A DNA stretch of 64,000 bases from Crossiella equi (GTDB lineage Bacteria; Actinomycetota; Actinomycetes; Mycobacteriales; Pseudonocardiaceae): assembly GCF_017876755.1 (NCBI RefSeq), contig NZ_JAGIOO010000001.1, forward strand, positions 3,829,786 through 3,893,785, in the 5' to 3' direction. The notes under the pieces were generated by a model. That model was not told the origin of the DNA. It saw only the letters and a program-made list of their open reading frames with translations, and ran no database searches. This document shows positions 8,165 to 18,210 of this stretch, one piece after another (within the stretch, counting starts at the first letter, position 1; every line of letters starts with the position of its first letter). The translations under genes and the position numbers were made by a program.

Positions 8165-8199
8165 GCGGCGGGCCCGCCCCCAAGGGACGGGCCCGCCGC
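8165..8199. terminator. Bidirectional terminator between HTH operon and ahcY
   Basis: Perfect 12-bp stem with arms 8165-8176 and 8188-8199 and an 11-base loop, between the converging HTH/CxxC operon and ahcY. It is symmetric, so it can serve both strands. Confidence 0.85.
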
Positions 8200-8224
8200 G
8201 AGAACTCCGAACTGACCGGCAGGA

Positions 8225-9688
<1,464 letters not shown>

Positions 9689-9858
9689 GAACCGGCTCCA
9701 TCCAAGTCTTTGGGAATCCGCAGGCCACCCTACAACCAGCCACGCCGGTAACCCCATATGACGTAATTCAACAGCTGGATGTCCGAAGATGACCCCCCGG
9801 CTCGATTTCACCGCCGAGGGGCTGTGGGCCGGGACACGAAAAGATCAACCGTTCGGAG

Positions 9859-12177
9859 ATGCCCGTGCTGCTTCCCGGTCCCGACACCCGAGTCGTCGAG
9901 CTGCGCGTCCCGGGGGTGCTCGGCGCGACCCCGGAGTCGGTGACGGGCTCTGCCAGCGCCGTCGACGTCGCCGGGGACGGGCTGGGGCGGGTGGTCCGGC
10001 CCGCGGACCGGATGGACCGCCCGGTCGCGGGGCCCGCGCTGTCGGTCGGCGGGCGGCCCATCTCCCGGGTGATCGAGGGCTACGTCTGGGGCGCCATGAC
10101 CTCCGGCGGTGTGGCGAAGGCCACGTGGGCGCTGCTGTTCCCCTTCACGATGTCGAACGTGGCGCACTGGATGCTCCCGCCCGTCCCACCCGGCTCCCGG
10201 GCCGGGAAAGCCCTGGGCACGGTGCTGCGTGCGTTGCTGCGGCTGGCCGCGTTCGGGCTCACCATGCTGTTCGTCGGCCAGCTCGCGGTGGTCTCGCTGG
10301 ACCTGGTCGCCGCACAGTGCCTGTCCCCCGCCGCCGAGTGCGCGGGCGGCATCACCCCGGCCTGGCTGCGGGACTCCCCCGCGCTGCTCATGGTCGCGGG
10401 CCTGCTGCCGGTGCTGCTGACGATCGCCGTGCTGTACCGGGTCTCCGGCGTGGACTGGGAGCTGAACGTGCCCGCGCCCGCCCCGGACCCGCCCGGGCAC
10501 GCCATGTCCGGCATGCCCGGCGCGGGGGTGGCCGCCGACCCGGACACCCCGGCCCTGCGCGGCCTGCACACCGCCGCCGCGCCCGCCACCGTGGCCTGGC
10601 TGCTGCTGGGCGGGCCACTGGGGCCCCTTCGGGCAGACCTGGGGGCACTCTGGGCGGTGGCCGTGCTGCTGCTCGGCCTGTGTGCGCTGGGTGTGCTGCT
10701 GCTGGACGACCCGAACGGCAGCCACCCCGAACGCGCGGGCCGCTGGCTGCGCGCGGCGCTGGCCCCGCTGCCCCGGGGCATGATCCTCGTCGCCTCGCTG
10801 GCCCTGCTGGGCGCGACCGCCGCGTTCGCCCCGAGGCTCAACGGCCCGCTCGCGGCCTCGGACGCCACCGTGCAGGGCATCGCCGTGCTGCTCGGCGTGG
10901 TGTGCACGCTCTTCGGCGTGCTGCTGGTCCCGGCCGCGCTGCTGGCCCGCCGCACCTGGCGCAGGCTGCCCCGGCAGCTGCGGCCGTGGGCGGGCGGCTG
11001 GATGGCCGCACCGGTGCTCGGCCTGGCCGGGCTGCTCGGCGGCGGCTTCGGCGCGGGCATCGCGATCACCTTCGAGACGCTGCTGACCCCGGTGCAGCTC
11101 GTGCTGCCCACCGGCTACCGCTGGGTGACGCTGCTGTGGGGCTCGGCCACCACCGTCACCGTGCTGACCGCGCTCGTCGCCGGGCCGGTGTTCGTGCTGC
11201 TGCGCCTGCTGCGGCAGAAGCGCGGCCGGTTCGTCCCGCCGCTGGTGGGGCTGCTGCACCAGGACCGCCCGAACGACGAGCAGCGCGCGGCACGGGCCTG
11301 GCGGCGGGCGGACTGGCAGCGGCGGCACGCCCACCACGTGCTGATCGCCTTCGCCGCGCTGCTCGGCGTGGGCGCGGTGGCCGTGGTGGTGTTGCAGTTC
11401 ACCGGGGCGCGGCTCTCCCGCGACCTGGCCCCGCTGTCCGCGATCGGCGTGCTCGCGCTGGCCGGGCTCGGCGGCGGCCTGCTGTACCTGGTGTGGCTGG
11501 CCGCGCGGCACCCGGAACGGGCCAAGCAGGTGGGCGTGCTGGCCGACCTGGCCGCGTTCTGGCCGCGCGAGGCACACCCGGTGGTGCCGCCCTGTTACGC
11601 GATGAAGGTGGTGCCGGAGCTGGTCGCGCGGGCCGAGGAGCACCTCAAGACCCCGGGCACCCGGCTGGTGCTGGTCGGACACAGCCAGGGCTCTTTACTG
11701 GCCGCGGTCGCGGCGGCCCGGCTGATGGAGAGCCTGCCGGAGCACGACAAGGAACGCGTCGGCCTGGTGACGGCGGGCTCGCAGCTCCAGTGGGCCTACC
11801 CGAGGGCGTTCCCGGCGGTGGTGCCGCACGCCTCGCTGGCCTCGCTGCACGGGCAGCTGGCCGGGCGCTGGCGCTCGCTGTGCCGGGGCACCGACCCGCT
11901 GGGCGGCGCGGTGTCCACCTGGTCGCGGCAGGTCTACGACGGCAAGGTGCTCGGTGTCGGCTACAAGGCAGACGGCACCGTGGGCGCGCTGCCCGCGGCC
12001 ACGGTCGGCCCGACCGGCGCGCTGGTGCTGGGCGGCGACCACTGGCTGCCCGACCCCATGCGCGGGCCGTTCCCGCTGCGCCGCTGGGCGCCGGGCGTGC
12101 TCGGGCACGTCGAGTACCAGCCGGACCCGGAGTGGGACCGGGCGGTCAGCATCGCGGCCGGTCTGTCCCGGCCATAG
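9859..12177 (+). CDS. Large membrane protein with C-terminal alpha/beta-hydrolase domain
   Basis: A 772-residue protein. Residues 1-120 look soluble. From about 127 to 500 there are roughly eight to ten hydrophobic segments (for example 127-150, 176-194 and 262-283). The last 250 residues resemble a lipase/esterase fold, with nucleophile elbow GHSQG (Ser609) following a strand (RLVLV). No clear acid or His partner can be assigned by eye. GGAG directly abuts the ATG at 9859, so GTG at 9865, six bases from it, may be the true start. The gene ends 32 bases inside the converging MutL-type gene. The lipid or ester substrate is unknown. This arrangement suggests processing of a membrane lipid on the cytoplasmic face, which is inference. 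Confidence 0.75.
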   Translation: MPVLLPGPDTRVVELRVPGVLGATPESVTGSASAVDVAGDGLGRVVRPADRMDRPVAGPALSVGGRPISRVIEGYVWGAMTSGGVAKATWALLFPFTMSNVAHWMLPPVPPGSRAGKALGTVLRALLRLAAFGLTMLFVGQLAVVSLDLVAAQCLSPAAECAGGITPAWLRDSPALLMVAGLLPVLLTIAVLYRVSGVDWELNVPAPAPDPPGHAMSGMPGAGVAADPDTPALRGLHTAAAPATVAWLLLGGPLGPLRADLGALWAVAVLLLGLCALGVLLLDDPNGSHPERAGRWLRAALAPLPRGMILVASLALLGATAAFAPRLNGPLAASDATVQGIAVLLGVVCTLFGVLLVPAALLARRTWRRLPRQLRPWAGGWMAAPVLGLAGLLGGGFGAGIAITFETLLTPVQLVLPTGYRWVTLLWGSATTVTVLTALVAGPVFVLLRLLRQKRGRFVPPLVGLLHQDRPNDEQRAARAWRRADWQRRHAHHVLIAFAALLGVGAVAVVVLQFTGARLSRDLAPLSAIGVLALAGLGGGLLYLVWLAARHPERAKQVGVLADLAAFWPREAHPVVPPCYAMKVVPELVARAEEHLKTPGTRLVLVGHSQGSLLAAVAAARLMESLPEHDKERVGLVTAGSQLQWAYPRAFPAVVPHASLASLHGQLAGRWRSLCRGTDPLGGAVSTWSRQVYDGKVLGVGYKADGTVGALPAATVGPTGALVLGGDHWLPDPMRGPFPLRRWAPGVLGHVEYQPDPEWDRAVSIAAGLSRP

Positions 12178-13462
12178 CCGCCACCAGGGCCCGCGCGGCC
12201 TCCGGGTGGCCCGCCTCGGCGAGCAGCCCGGCCGGGGCCAGCACGTAGCGCTGGTCCACCACGATGCCCGCGGTCCGCAGGATCGGGCGCAGCACCGGGT
12301 CGGCGAGCAGTGCCTGAGTGATCGCGGCCAGCCGGGTGTCGTCGGCATGCCGGAACACCCCGCCGGAGAGCACCAGCAGGCCCGCGCCCTGCGGTCCCAG
12401 GCGGCCCGCGACCAGCCGGAGGTGCCTGCGCAGCGCGATGACCGCGGCCAGCGCGGCGATGCGGGTGTCGGCCTCGGTCTCCTCGGCGGTGTCCGGCACC
12501 CAGTCCACCGCGCGGGCGCGGAACTCGGCGCGGCCGGTCAGCGCCTCGGCCTCGGCGGGCTGGAGCAGCCGTTCGGCCAGGGCCTCGGCCACCACCCCCG
12601 GCGCGGACCAGCGCATGCCCAGGTCGCCCTCGACCGTGCGGCGGTCCGGGGGCAGCTCGACCGTGGCGCGCCCGGCCAGTTCGTCCACTGTGGACACCGC
12701 TGAGTACACGTCGGTGGTGGCGCCGCCGACGTCCACGACCAGCACCGCACCGCCCTCGCCCAGCACCTCGGCCAGGGCGGCGACACCGCGCAGCACCGCG
12801 TCCGGGGTGACCGCGCGGACCAGGCGGCGGAAGCGCGGGCCCCGGGACAGGCCCTTGCCGCCGATGACGTGGCTGAGGAAGAGCTGGCGGATGGCCGCGC
12901 GGGCCGGGCCGGGGGCCAGCTCGCCCACGTCCGGCAGCACGTTGCCGGTGGCGATCACGGTGCGCCCGGTGGCCGCCAGCGCGTCGCGGGCCTCCTCGCG
13001 GACGTCCTCGTTGCCCGCGAGCACGACCGGCGGGCGGATGCGGTTGGCGGCCAGGCGGCGCGCGTTGTGCCGCAGCACGCGGGTCTCGCCGCCGTTGGTG
13101 CCGCCGACCAGCAGCAGCACGTCCGGCTCGCTGGCACGCAGCGCGCGCAGGCCCGCGCCGTCCAGCTCACCCGCGGCCACGTGCACGATGCGGGCGCCCG
13201 CGGAGAGCGCGACCCGGTAGGCGGCCTCGGCGCTGACCAGGCGTTCCTGGCCGACCACGGCCAGCCGCAGGCCACCGCCCGCGGACGAGCACGCCAGCAC
13301 CTCGGCGTCGGCGGCGCCCAGCTCGGCGGTCACCGCCTCGATGCCGCGCAGCACCTCGGGCGGGGTGGTCGGGTGCTGGGCGGTGCCGAGCAGCGTGCCG
13401 TCCCCGGCGACGAGCGCGCCCTTGGTCCAGGTGGAGCCGACGTCGAGGCAGAGGATGGTCAC
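12146..13462 (-). CDS. MutL/GlmL-type ATPase of the ASKHA fold
   Basis: A 438-residue protein of the glutamate mutase accessory family (MutL/GlmL), with an actin-like ATPase fold. Phosphate-1 motif is LCLDVGSTWTKG near the N-terminus; phosphate-2 is VVDVGGATTDVY near the middle. A Gly-rich LVGGTNGGETR lies between. In other bacteria the family accompanies B12-dependent carbon-skeleton mutases, often with no known role. No glmS or glmE gene is in this window. The start is GTG at 13462 without a clear ribosome-binding site, 30 bases from the divergent 13493 gene. Its 3' end overlaps the convergent membrane hydrolase gene by 32 bases. Confidence 0.85.
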   Translation of the reverse strand: MTILCLDVGSTWTKGALVAGDGTLLGTAQHPTTPPEVLRGIEAVTAELGAADAEVLACSSAGGGLRLAVVGQERLVSAEAAYRVALSAGARIVHVAAGELDGAGLRALRASEPDVLLLVGGTNGGETRVLRHNARRLAANRIRPPVVLAGNEDVREEARDALAATGRTVIATGNVLPDVGELAPGPARAAIRQLFLSHVIGGKGLSRGPRFRRLVRAVTPDAVLRGVAALAEVLGEGGAVLVVDVGGATTDVYSAVSTVDELAGRATVELPPDRRTVEGDLGMRWSAPGVVAEALAERLLQPAEAEALTGRAEFRARAVDWVPDTAEETEADTRIAALAAVIALRRHLRLVAGRLGPQGAGLLVLSGGVFRHADDTRLAAITQALLADPVLRPILRTAGIVVDQRYVLAPAGLLAEAGHPEAARALVAAMAGTDRPRC

Positions 13463-13492
13463 GACGGCACGCTACCGGCACACTGGTCGCTG

Positions 13493-14023
13493 ATGCGCGA
13501 ACCCGGACAGCCTTCCTGGACCGTCTCCATCAGCGAGGACCGTGCGCTCAGCCAAGCACTGTTCCTCCGCGACGCGCTGGCCCTGTGCGCGGCGGAGGAT
13601 CCCTTCCCCCTGGTCGAACCGTCGGTGCCGGTGATCGGCGCGAACCGGGTCGACCGTGCGGCGGCCGAACGCGAGTGGGTGGTGTGGCTGGAGGAGCTGC
13701 TCTACCGGCAGCGCCGCACCGAGCGGGACCGGCCGGTGCTCAGCGAGGCCGCGCGCACGCTGGCCGGGGCCTTCCAGGCCTGGCAGCGGAGCCGGTGCGA
13801 GGGGGCCGCGGGCGAGGGGCGCGTCACCGAGTTCGTGCGCGCCTTCGAGGCGCGGCTCGGGCGGCCGGCGCGGCCGTTCAGGCTGGACATCACCGTGGCG
13901 CCGGTGGCCGGGCGGTTCTGGTGGCAGCGGGGTTCGGCGGACCTGCTGGTCTCGCCTGGGCTGCTGGCCGACGCCAAGGCCTTCGAGATCGAGTTCGACC
14001 CGGTGGTGCGGGCCCTGGCCTGA
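13493..14023 (+). CDS. Conserved-looking hypothetical protein, 176 residues
   Basis: A soluble, Arg/Glu/Trp-rich protein that I do not recognise. It starts at ATG 13493 with no ribosome-binding site, and CACACT lies eight bases upstream, so the transcript may be leaderless. It is divergent from the MutL-type gene, with only 30 bases between the two starts. The stop codon lies inside the loop of a strong hairpin (14008-14036). The third-position GC bias is consistent with a real gene. No motif suggests a function; a link to the MutL-type ATPase is possible from position only. Confidence 0.6.
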   Translation: MREPGQPSWTVSISEDRALSQALFLRDALALCAAEDPFPLVEPSVPVIGANRVDRAAAEREWVVWLEELLYRQRRTERDRPVLSEAARTLAGAFQAWQRSRCEGAAGEGRVTEFVRAFEARLGRPARPFRLDITVAPVAGRFWWQRGSADLLVSPGLLADAKAFEIEFDPVVRALA

Positions 14024-14036
14024 GACCAGGGCCCGC
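14008..14036. terminator. Terminator hairpin between converging genes
   Basis: Perfect 11-bp stem with arms 14008-14018 and 14026-14036 and a 7-base loop that contains the stop codon of the 13493 gene. It lies just before the stop of the permease gene on the other strand, so it can serve both. Confidence 0.75.
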
Positions 14037-14045
14037 CGCACTCGG

Positions 14046-15575
14046 TCAGGACTTCACTTCGGCGGCTTCCCGCTCACGACGGCCCAGCACCGACTTGCGC
14101 TGGCCGTACAGGAAGTAGATCGCCACACCGGCGAGCATCCAGATGCCGAACCGGACCCAGGTGAGGGCGGTGAGGTTCAGCATCAGCCACAGGCAGGCCA
14201 GGATCGCCACGATCGGCACGAACGGCACCCACGGGGTGCGGAAGCCGCGCGGCAGGTCGGGGCGGGTCTTGCGCAGCACCATCACACCGGCCGAGACCAG
14301 CGCGAAGGCGAACAGCGTGCCGACGTTGACCATCTCCTCCAGGCGCGAGGCGTCGAAGAAGCCCGCCGCGATGGCGACGACCACACCGACGAAGACCGTG
14401 GCGCGCACGGGGGTGCCGTGCTTGCCGGTCTTGGCCAGGCCCTGCGGGATCAGGCCGTCGCGGGACATCGCGAACAGCACGCGGCTCTGGCCGAGCAGCA
14501 GCACCATGACCACGGTGGTCAGACCGGCCAGCGCGCCGATGGCGATGATGCTGGCCGCCCAGTTCACGCCGACGTCGGCGAAGGCCGAGGCGAGCGTGGA
14601 GCGGGTGACGCTGCCGTCCGGGTTGGTCTTGGTGGCCAGGGCCGTGTACGGCCGCATGCCGGTGACCACGAGCGAGACCGCGATGTAGAGCACGGTGACC
14701 ACGGCCAGCGAGCCGAGGATGCCGCGCGGCACGTCGCGCTGCGGGTTCTTGGTCTCCTCCGCGGTGGTGGCCACGATGTCGAAGCCGATGAAGGCGAAGA
14801 ACACGATGGAGGCCGCGGCGAACACGCCGAACAGGCCGTAGGTGCTGGTCGAACCGCCGAACACCAGGGACAGCAACGACTGGTCGAGCCCGCTGGCCGC
14901 GTGCGCCACCGCACCGCCCGCCTCGGCGGCCGGGGGGATGAACGGGGTGTAGTTGGCGGTGTTGATGTAGAAGAAGCCGACGATGATCACCAGCAGCACC
15001 ACGGCGACCTTGACGCCGGTGATGACCAGGCTGACCCGCGAGGACAGCTTGGTGCCGATGGCCAGCAGCGTGGTGAGCGCGGCGACGACCAGGACCGCGC
15101 CCCAGTCGAAGTCCAGCCCGCCGACGGCGACCGTGGTGGGCACCTTGGCCCCGGCGATCTCCAGCACGTTCTGCAGGTAGCTGGACCAGCCCTTGCCGAC
15201 CACGGCGGCCGCGAGCGCGAACTCCAGGATCAGGTCCCAGCCCAGGATCCAGGCGATGAACTCGCCGAACGTGGCGTAGGAGAAGGTGTACGCGCTACCC
15301 GCGACCGGCACCGTCGAGGCGAACTCGGCGTAGCACAGCGCGGCAAGACCGCAGGTGATCGCGGCCAGCACGAAGGAGATCGTGACGCCGGGACCGGCGA
15401 TGTCGCCGGAGGTGCGCGCGGCGAGCGTGAAGATGCCCGCGCCGATGACCACCGCGACGCCGAAGACCGTGAGGTCCCAGGCGTTGAGGTCCTTCCTGAG
15501 CTTCGTGTCCGGCTCATCCGTGTCGGCGATCGACTGCTCGACGCCCTTCGTGCGCCACAAGCCTCTGCCTGGCAC
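14046..15575 (-). CDS. APC-superfamily amino acid permease
   Basis: A 509-residue membrane transporter of the amino acid/polyamine/organocation superfamily, close to the cationic amino acid group. About twelve hydrophobic helices are visible. Helix 1 carries the Gly-rich unwound substrate site (VIGAGIF), and helix 6 has IGFD. The cytoplasmic N-terminus has the conserved LNAWDLTVFG preceding helix 1. The GTG at 15575 is preceded by AGGAGG with six bases between; the TTG at 15581 is too close to the site to be used. It is the downstream neighbour of the CDF gene on the same strand, but a hairpin at 15727-15753 separates them. Basic amino acids are the likeliest substrates; this is not certain. 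Confidence 0.85.
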   Translation of the reverse strand: MPGRGLWRTKGVEQSIADTDEPDTKLRKDLNAWDLTVFGVAVVIGAGIFTLAARTSGDIAGPGVTISFVLAAITCGLAALCYAEFASTVPVAGSAYTFSYATFGEFIAWILGWDLILEFALAAAVVGKGWSSYLQNVLEIAGAKVPTTVAVGGLDFDWGAVLVVAALTTLLAIGTKLSSRVSLVITGVKVAVVLLVIIVGFFYINTANYTPFIPPAAEAGGAVAHAASGLDQSLLSLVFGGSTSTYGLFGVFAAASIVFFAFIGFDIVATTAEETKNPQRDVPRGILGSLAVVTVLYIAVSLVVTGMRPYTALATKTNPDGSVTRSTLASAFADVGVNWAASIIAIGALAGLTTVVMVLLLGQSRVLFAMSRDGLIPQGLAKTGKHGTPVRATVFVGVVVAIAAGFFDASRLEEMVNVGTLFAFALVSAGVMVLRKTRPDLPRGFRTPWVPFVPIVAILACLWLMLNLTALTWVRFGIWMLAGVAIYFLYGQRKSVLGRREREAAEVKS

Positions 15576-15726
15576 GCCCAACCTCCTGAAAGTGTCTCCC
15601 GCCTGCTGCCCTCGTGGGGCAACCCGGGACAGCGCTGTCCCGGGCGGGGGTCACCCTACCGGCGGACGTCCCCACCCCTCGGGCGGTCTTCTACAAAGTC
15701 GATGCGGCCGAAGGGGTGAAAGCGAA

Positions 15727-15753
15727 ACGCCCCAGGTCAGCAACCTGGGGCGT
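15727..15753 (-). terminator. Rho-independent terminator after the CDF gene
   Basis: An 11-bp stem (15727-15737 with 15743-15753) and a 5-base loop, followed on the minus strand by TTTCGCTTTC. It lies 16 bases after the CDF stop codon. Confidence 0.85.
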
Positions 15754-15768
15754 GTCGGTTTCCGGGCG

Positions 15769-16698
15769 TCAGGCCTTGGCCCCGGCCACCTGGTTGCGGT
15801 CGAGGTCGGGCTCGAGGTAGATCAGCCGGGCCTCGGGGACCTTGGCGCGCACGCGGGCCTCGGCGTCGTTGATCGCCTGGGCAACCTCGGCCACGGTCAG
15901 GTTCGGCAGCAGCGCGATCTTGGCCGCGACCAGCATCTCGTCCGGGCCGATGTACTGGGTGCGGATGTGGATGACGTGGTCCACGGTGGCGGTGCCCAGC
16001 TCGTCCACGATCACCGCGAGCACGTCCGGGTTGGCGCCCTCGCCGATCAGCAGGCTCTTGGTCTCGATGATCAGGGTGATGGCGATCACACCGAGCAGGA
16101 CGCCGATGCACAGGGTGCCGATGGCGTCCCAGACGGGGTCGCCGGTGAGCACGGTCATGCCGACACCGCCGAGCGCGAGCACCAGGCCGACCAGCGCGCC
16201 GAGGTCCTCCAGCAGCACCACGGGCAGCTCGGGGGTCTTGGCGTTGCGGATGAACTGCCACCAGGTGGCGTCACCCTTGATCTTCTTGGACTCCTGGATG
16301 GCGGTGTAGAAGCTCCAGCTCTCCAGCGCGATGGCCACCACCAGGATGCCGACCGCGACCAGCGGCGAGCTCAGCGCCTCCGGCGCCTCCAGCTTGTGGA
16401 TGCCCTCGTACAGCGCGAACGCCGACCCCAGGGTGAACAGCAGCAGCGCCACCACGAAGGAGTAGAAGTACCGGTCCCGGCCGTAGCCGAACGGGTGCTC
16501 CTCGGTGGGCTTGCGCGCGGCGGTCTTCTGCCCGAGCAGCAGCAGGCCCTGGTTGGAGGTGTCGGCCACCGAGTGCACGCCCTCGGCCAGCATCGACGAC
16601 GAACCGGTGATGGCGAAGCCGACGAACTTCGCGACCGCGATCCCGGCATTGGCCAACAAGGCCGCCACGATCGCCTTGGTGCCGCCCCCTGCTGCCAC
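15769..16698 (-). CDS. Cation diffusion facilitator (metal efflux)
   Basis: A 309-residue CDF-family antiporter that exports divalent metal ions such as Zn, Mn or Co. It has six hydrophobic helices with metal-site residues in helix 2 (GVHSVAD) and helix 5 (LLEDLGALVG), where the usual second HxxxD is replaced by Glu-Asp, as in the ZnT9-like subgroup. HPFGYGRDRYFYS lies before helix 3. A C-terminal cytoplasmic domain of about 90 residues follows. GAGGA lies six bases before GTG 16698, which I prefer over GTG 16704, which abuts it. Upstream is a repeat array (16814-16936). The metal specificity cannot be read from sequence. Confidence 0.88.
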   Translation of the reverse strand: MAAGGGTKAIVAALLANAGIAVAKFVGFAITGSSSMLAEGVHSVADTSNQGLLLLGQKTAARKPTEEHPFGYGRDRYFYSFVVALLLFTLGSAFALYEGIHKLEAPEALSSPLVAVGILVVAIALESWSFYTAIQESKKIKGDATWWQFIRNAKTPELPVVLLEDLGALVGLVLALGGVGMTVLTGDPVWDAIGTLCIGVLLGVIAITLIIETKSLLIGEGANPDVLAVIVDELGTATVDHVIHIRTQYIGPDEMLVAAKIALLPNLTVAEVAQAINDAEARVRAKVPEARLIYLEPDLDRNQVAGAKA

Positions 16699-16813
16699 AA
16701 CCACTCCTCACGCTGGGGTGCCCGGATTGTCCATCCGGGAAGGTCGGGGAGGAGAGTAGCCGCCCGGCCTGCCCGCCGTGCGCGAGACCGCCAGATCAGG
16801 CGAACACCCAGTG

Positions 16814-16936
16814 CGGCCAACACGAGGTACGGGAACGGCCAACACGCGGAAGGTCTGCCGCCCGATGCCGGAACCCGGCTTCGTGTTGGCCGCCCCCGTA
16901 CGCCGTGTTTGCCGTTCCCGTACGCCGTGTTGGCCG
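16814..16936. repeat. Inverted array of a 22-bp unit, locus A
   Basis: Five copies of a ten-base core lie between the CDF start and the manA stop. CGGCCAACAC starts at 16814 and 16836. The complement, GTGTTGGCCG, starts at 16883, 16905 (one change, GTGTTTGCCG) and 16927. Spacing within each half is exactly 22 bases. The full unit is GTGTTGGCCG-N5-GTACGYC. The two halves can pair to form one long hairpin or a cruciform. The same unit recurs at 47767-47911. Confidence 0.9.
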
Positions 16937-16946
16937 GTTCGGGTGG

Positions 16947-18170
16947 CTAGTCGGCGCCCGCGGTGGCGCGGAAGAGCTGGAGGTCCTGGGTGCCTCCGCT
17001 GGCCACCCGGGTCTTCGCGTCGCCCGCCGCCAGCCAGGCTGAGGCGCCCCTCGGGAGCTCCAGGCGGGCGCCGTCCTCGGCGGTCAGGATCGCGGTGCCC
17101 TTGGTGCAGATGAGGATCTGCGGGCCGTCGCTGGGGAGCAGGACGTCCTCGCCCGGTCCGGCGCCCGCCGGGATGTCCACCCGGGACAGCTCGAACTCCG
17201 GGGCCGGGGTCGGGTAGCAGGTCAGGTAGCGGGCGGTCTGCTCGCCGCGCAGGACCGGCATGTCGCCACAGCTGAAGTCCAGCACGCGCAGCAGCTCCGG
17301 CACGTCGACGTGCTTGGGGGTCAGGCCGCCGCGGAGGATGTTGTCCGAGTTGGCCAGGATCTCCACGCCGGTGCCGTGCAGATAGGCGTGCAGGTTGCCC
17401 GCGGGCAGGTGGATGGCCTCGCCCGGGGCCAGGACCAGGCGGTTCATCAGCAGCGCGGCCAGCACACCCGCGTCACCGGGGTGGCGTTCGCCCAGCTCCA
17501 GGATGGTGCGGCACTCCAGGGACCAGCGGCCGTGCCCGCGCACGTGGCGCACACAGGCGTCCAGCAGCGGCGGCAGCAGGCCCGCCAGGGCGGGCTGGGG
17601 CAGCGTGATCCAGGTGGTGAAGAGGGCACGCAGGCCGTCCGGGCCCGGGTCGGCCGACAGCAGCGCGGTGTGCGCGGCCAGTTCCGGCACGTCGAGCTCG
17701 GTGAGCAGCTCGACCGTGCGGTGGGCGTCGCGGAAGCCCGCCAGGGCGTGGAACTCCGAGAGGGCGCAGATCAGTTCGGGCTTGGCCGTCGGGTCCGGGT
17801 AGTTGCGGTTGGCCGCGTCCCGGGCGATGCCCGCGGCCTCCTCCCTGGCGTAGCCCTCGGCGGCCTGGGCGGCGGAGGGATGGGCCTGGATGCTCAGCGG
17901 TTCCTCGGCCGCCAGCACCTTGAGCAGGAACGGCAGGCGGTTGTCCCAGCGGCGGGCGCAGGCCTCGCCGAGCTGGAACGCCGGGTCCTCGGTGACGGCC
18001 GTCAGCAACGACGTCCCGGACGTGACGAGCACCGACGGGTCGCCGGGGTGGGCACCCATCCACAGTTCGGCCTCCGGGTGGGGGGCCGGCACGTCGCGTC
18101 CGAGCAGTTCCGCGAGCACGGTGCGCGAGCCCCACGCGTAGGGGCGCACCGCGTTGCGCAGCAGGTCCAC
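16947..18170 (-). CDS. manA: Mannose-6-phosphate isomerase, class I
   Basis: Interconverts fructose-6-P and mannose-6-P, the entry to mannose activation. The 407-residue product shows the zinc ligands of type I enzymes: Gln and His in IQAHPS, Glu in KPELICAL, and His in LTPKHVDVPE. The motif HLPAGNLHAYLHG contributes to the active site. The GTG at 18170 is preceded by GAAGGAAGA; the frame is open far upstream but lies inside the SIS gene there. It is the last gene of a five-gene set DUF3499-manB-Trm112-SIS-manA, 40 bases after the SIS gene. Downstream are the 22-bp repeats. Confidence 0.95.
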   Translation of the reverse strand: MDLLRNAVRPYAWGSRTVLAELLGRDVPAPHPEAELWMGAHPGDPSVLVTSGTSLLTAVTEDPAFQLGEACARRWDNRLPFLLKVLAAEEPLSIQAHPSAAQAAEGYAREEAAGIARDAANRNYPDPTAKPELICALSEFHALAGFRDAHRTVELLTELDVPELAAHTALLSADPGPDGLRALFTTWITLPQPALAGLLPPLLDACVRHVRGHGRWSLECRTILELGERHPGDAGVLAALLMNRLVLAPGEAIHLPAGNLHAYLHGTGVEILANSDNILRGGLTPKHVDVPELLRVLDFSCGDMPVLRGEQTARYLTCYPTPAPEFELSRVDIPAGAGPGEDVLLPSDGPQILICTKGTAILTAEDGARLELPRGASAWLAAGDAKTRVASGGTQDLQLFRATAGAD

Positions 18171-18210
18171 TCTTCCTTCTCGCTTCCTAGCTTCGGATGT
18201 CCCGGCTCGC

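Noticed and set aside
9689-9858. SAH or SAM riboswitch upstream of ahcY
   Set aside because: I could not fold any known riboswitch core there; a covariance search would decide.
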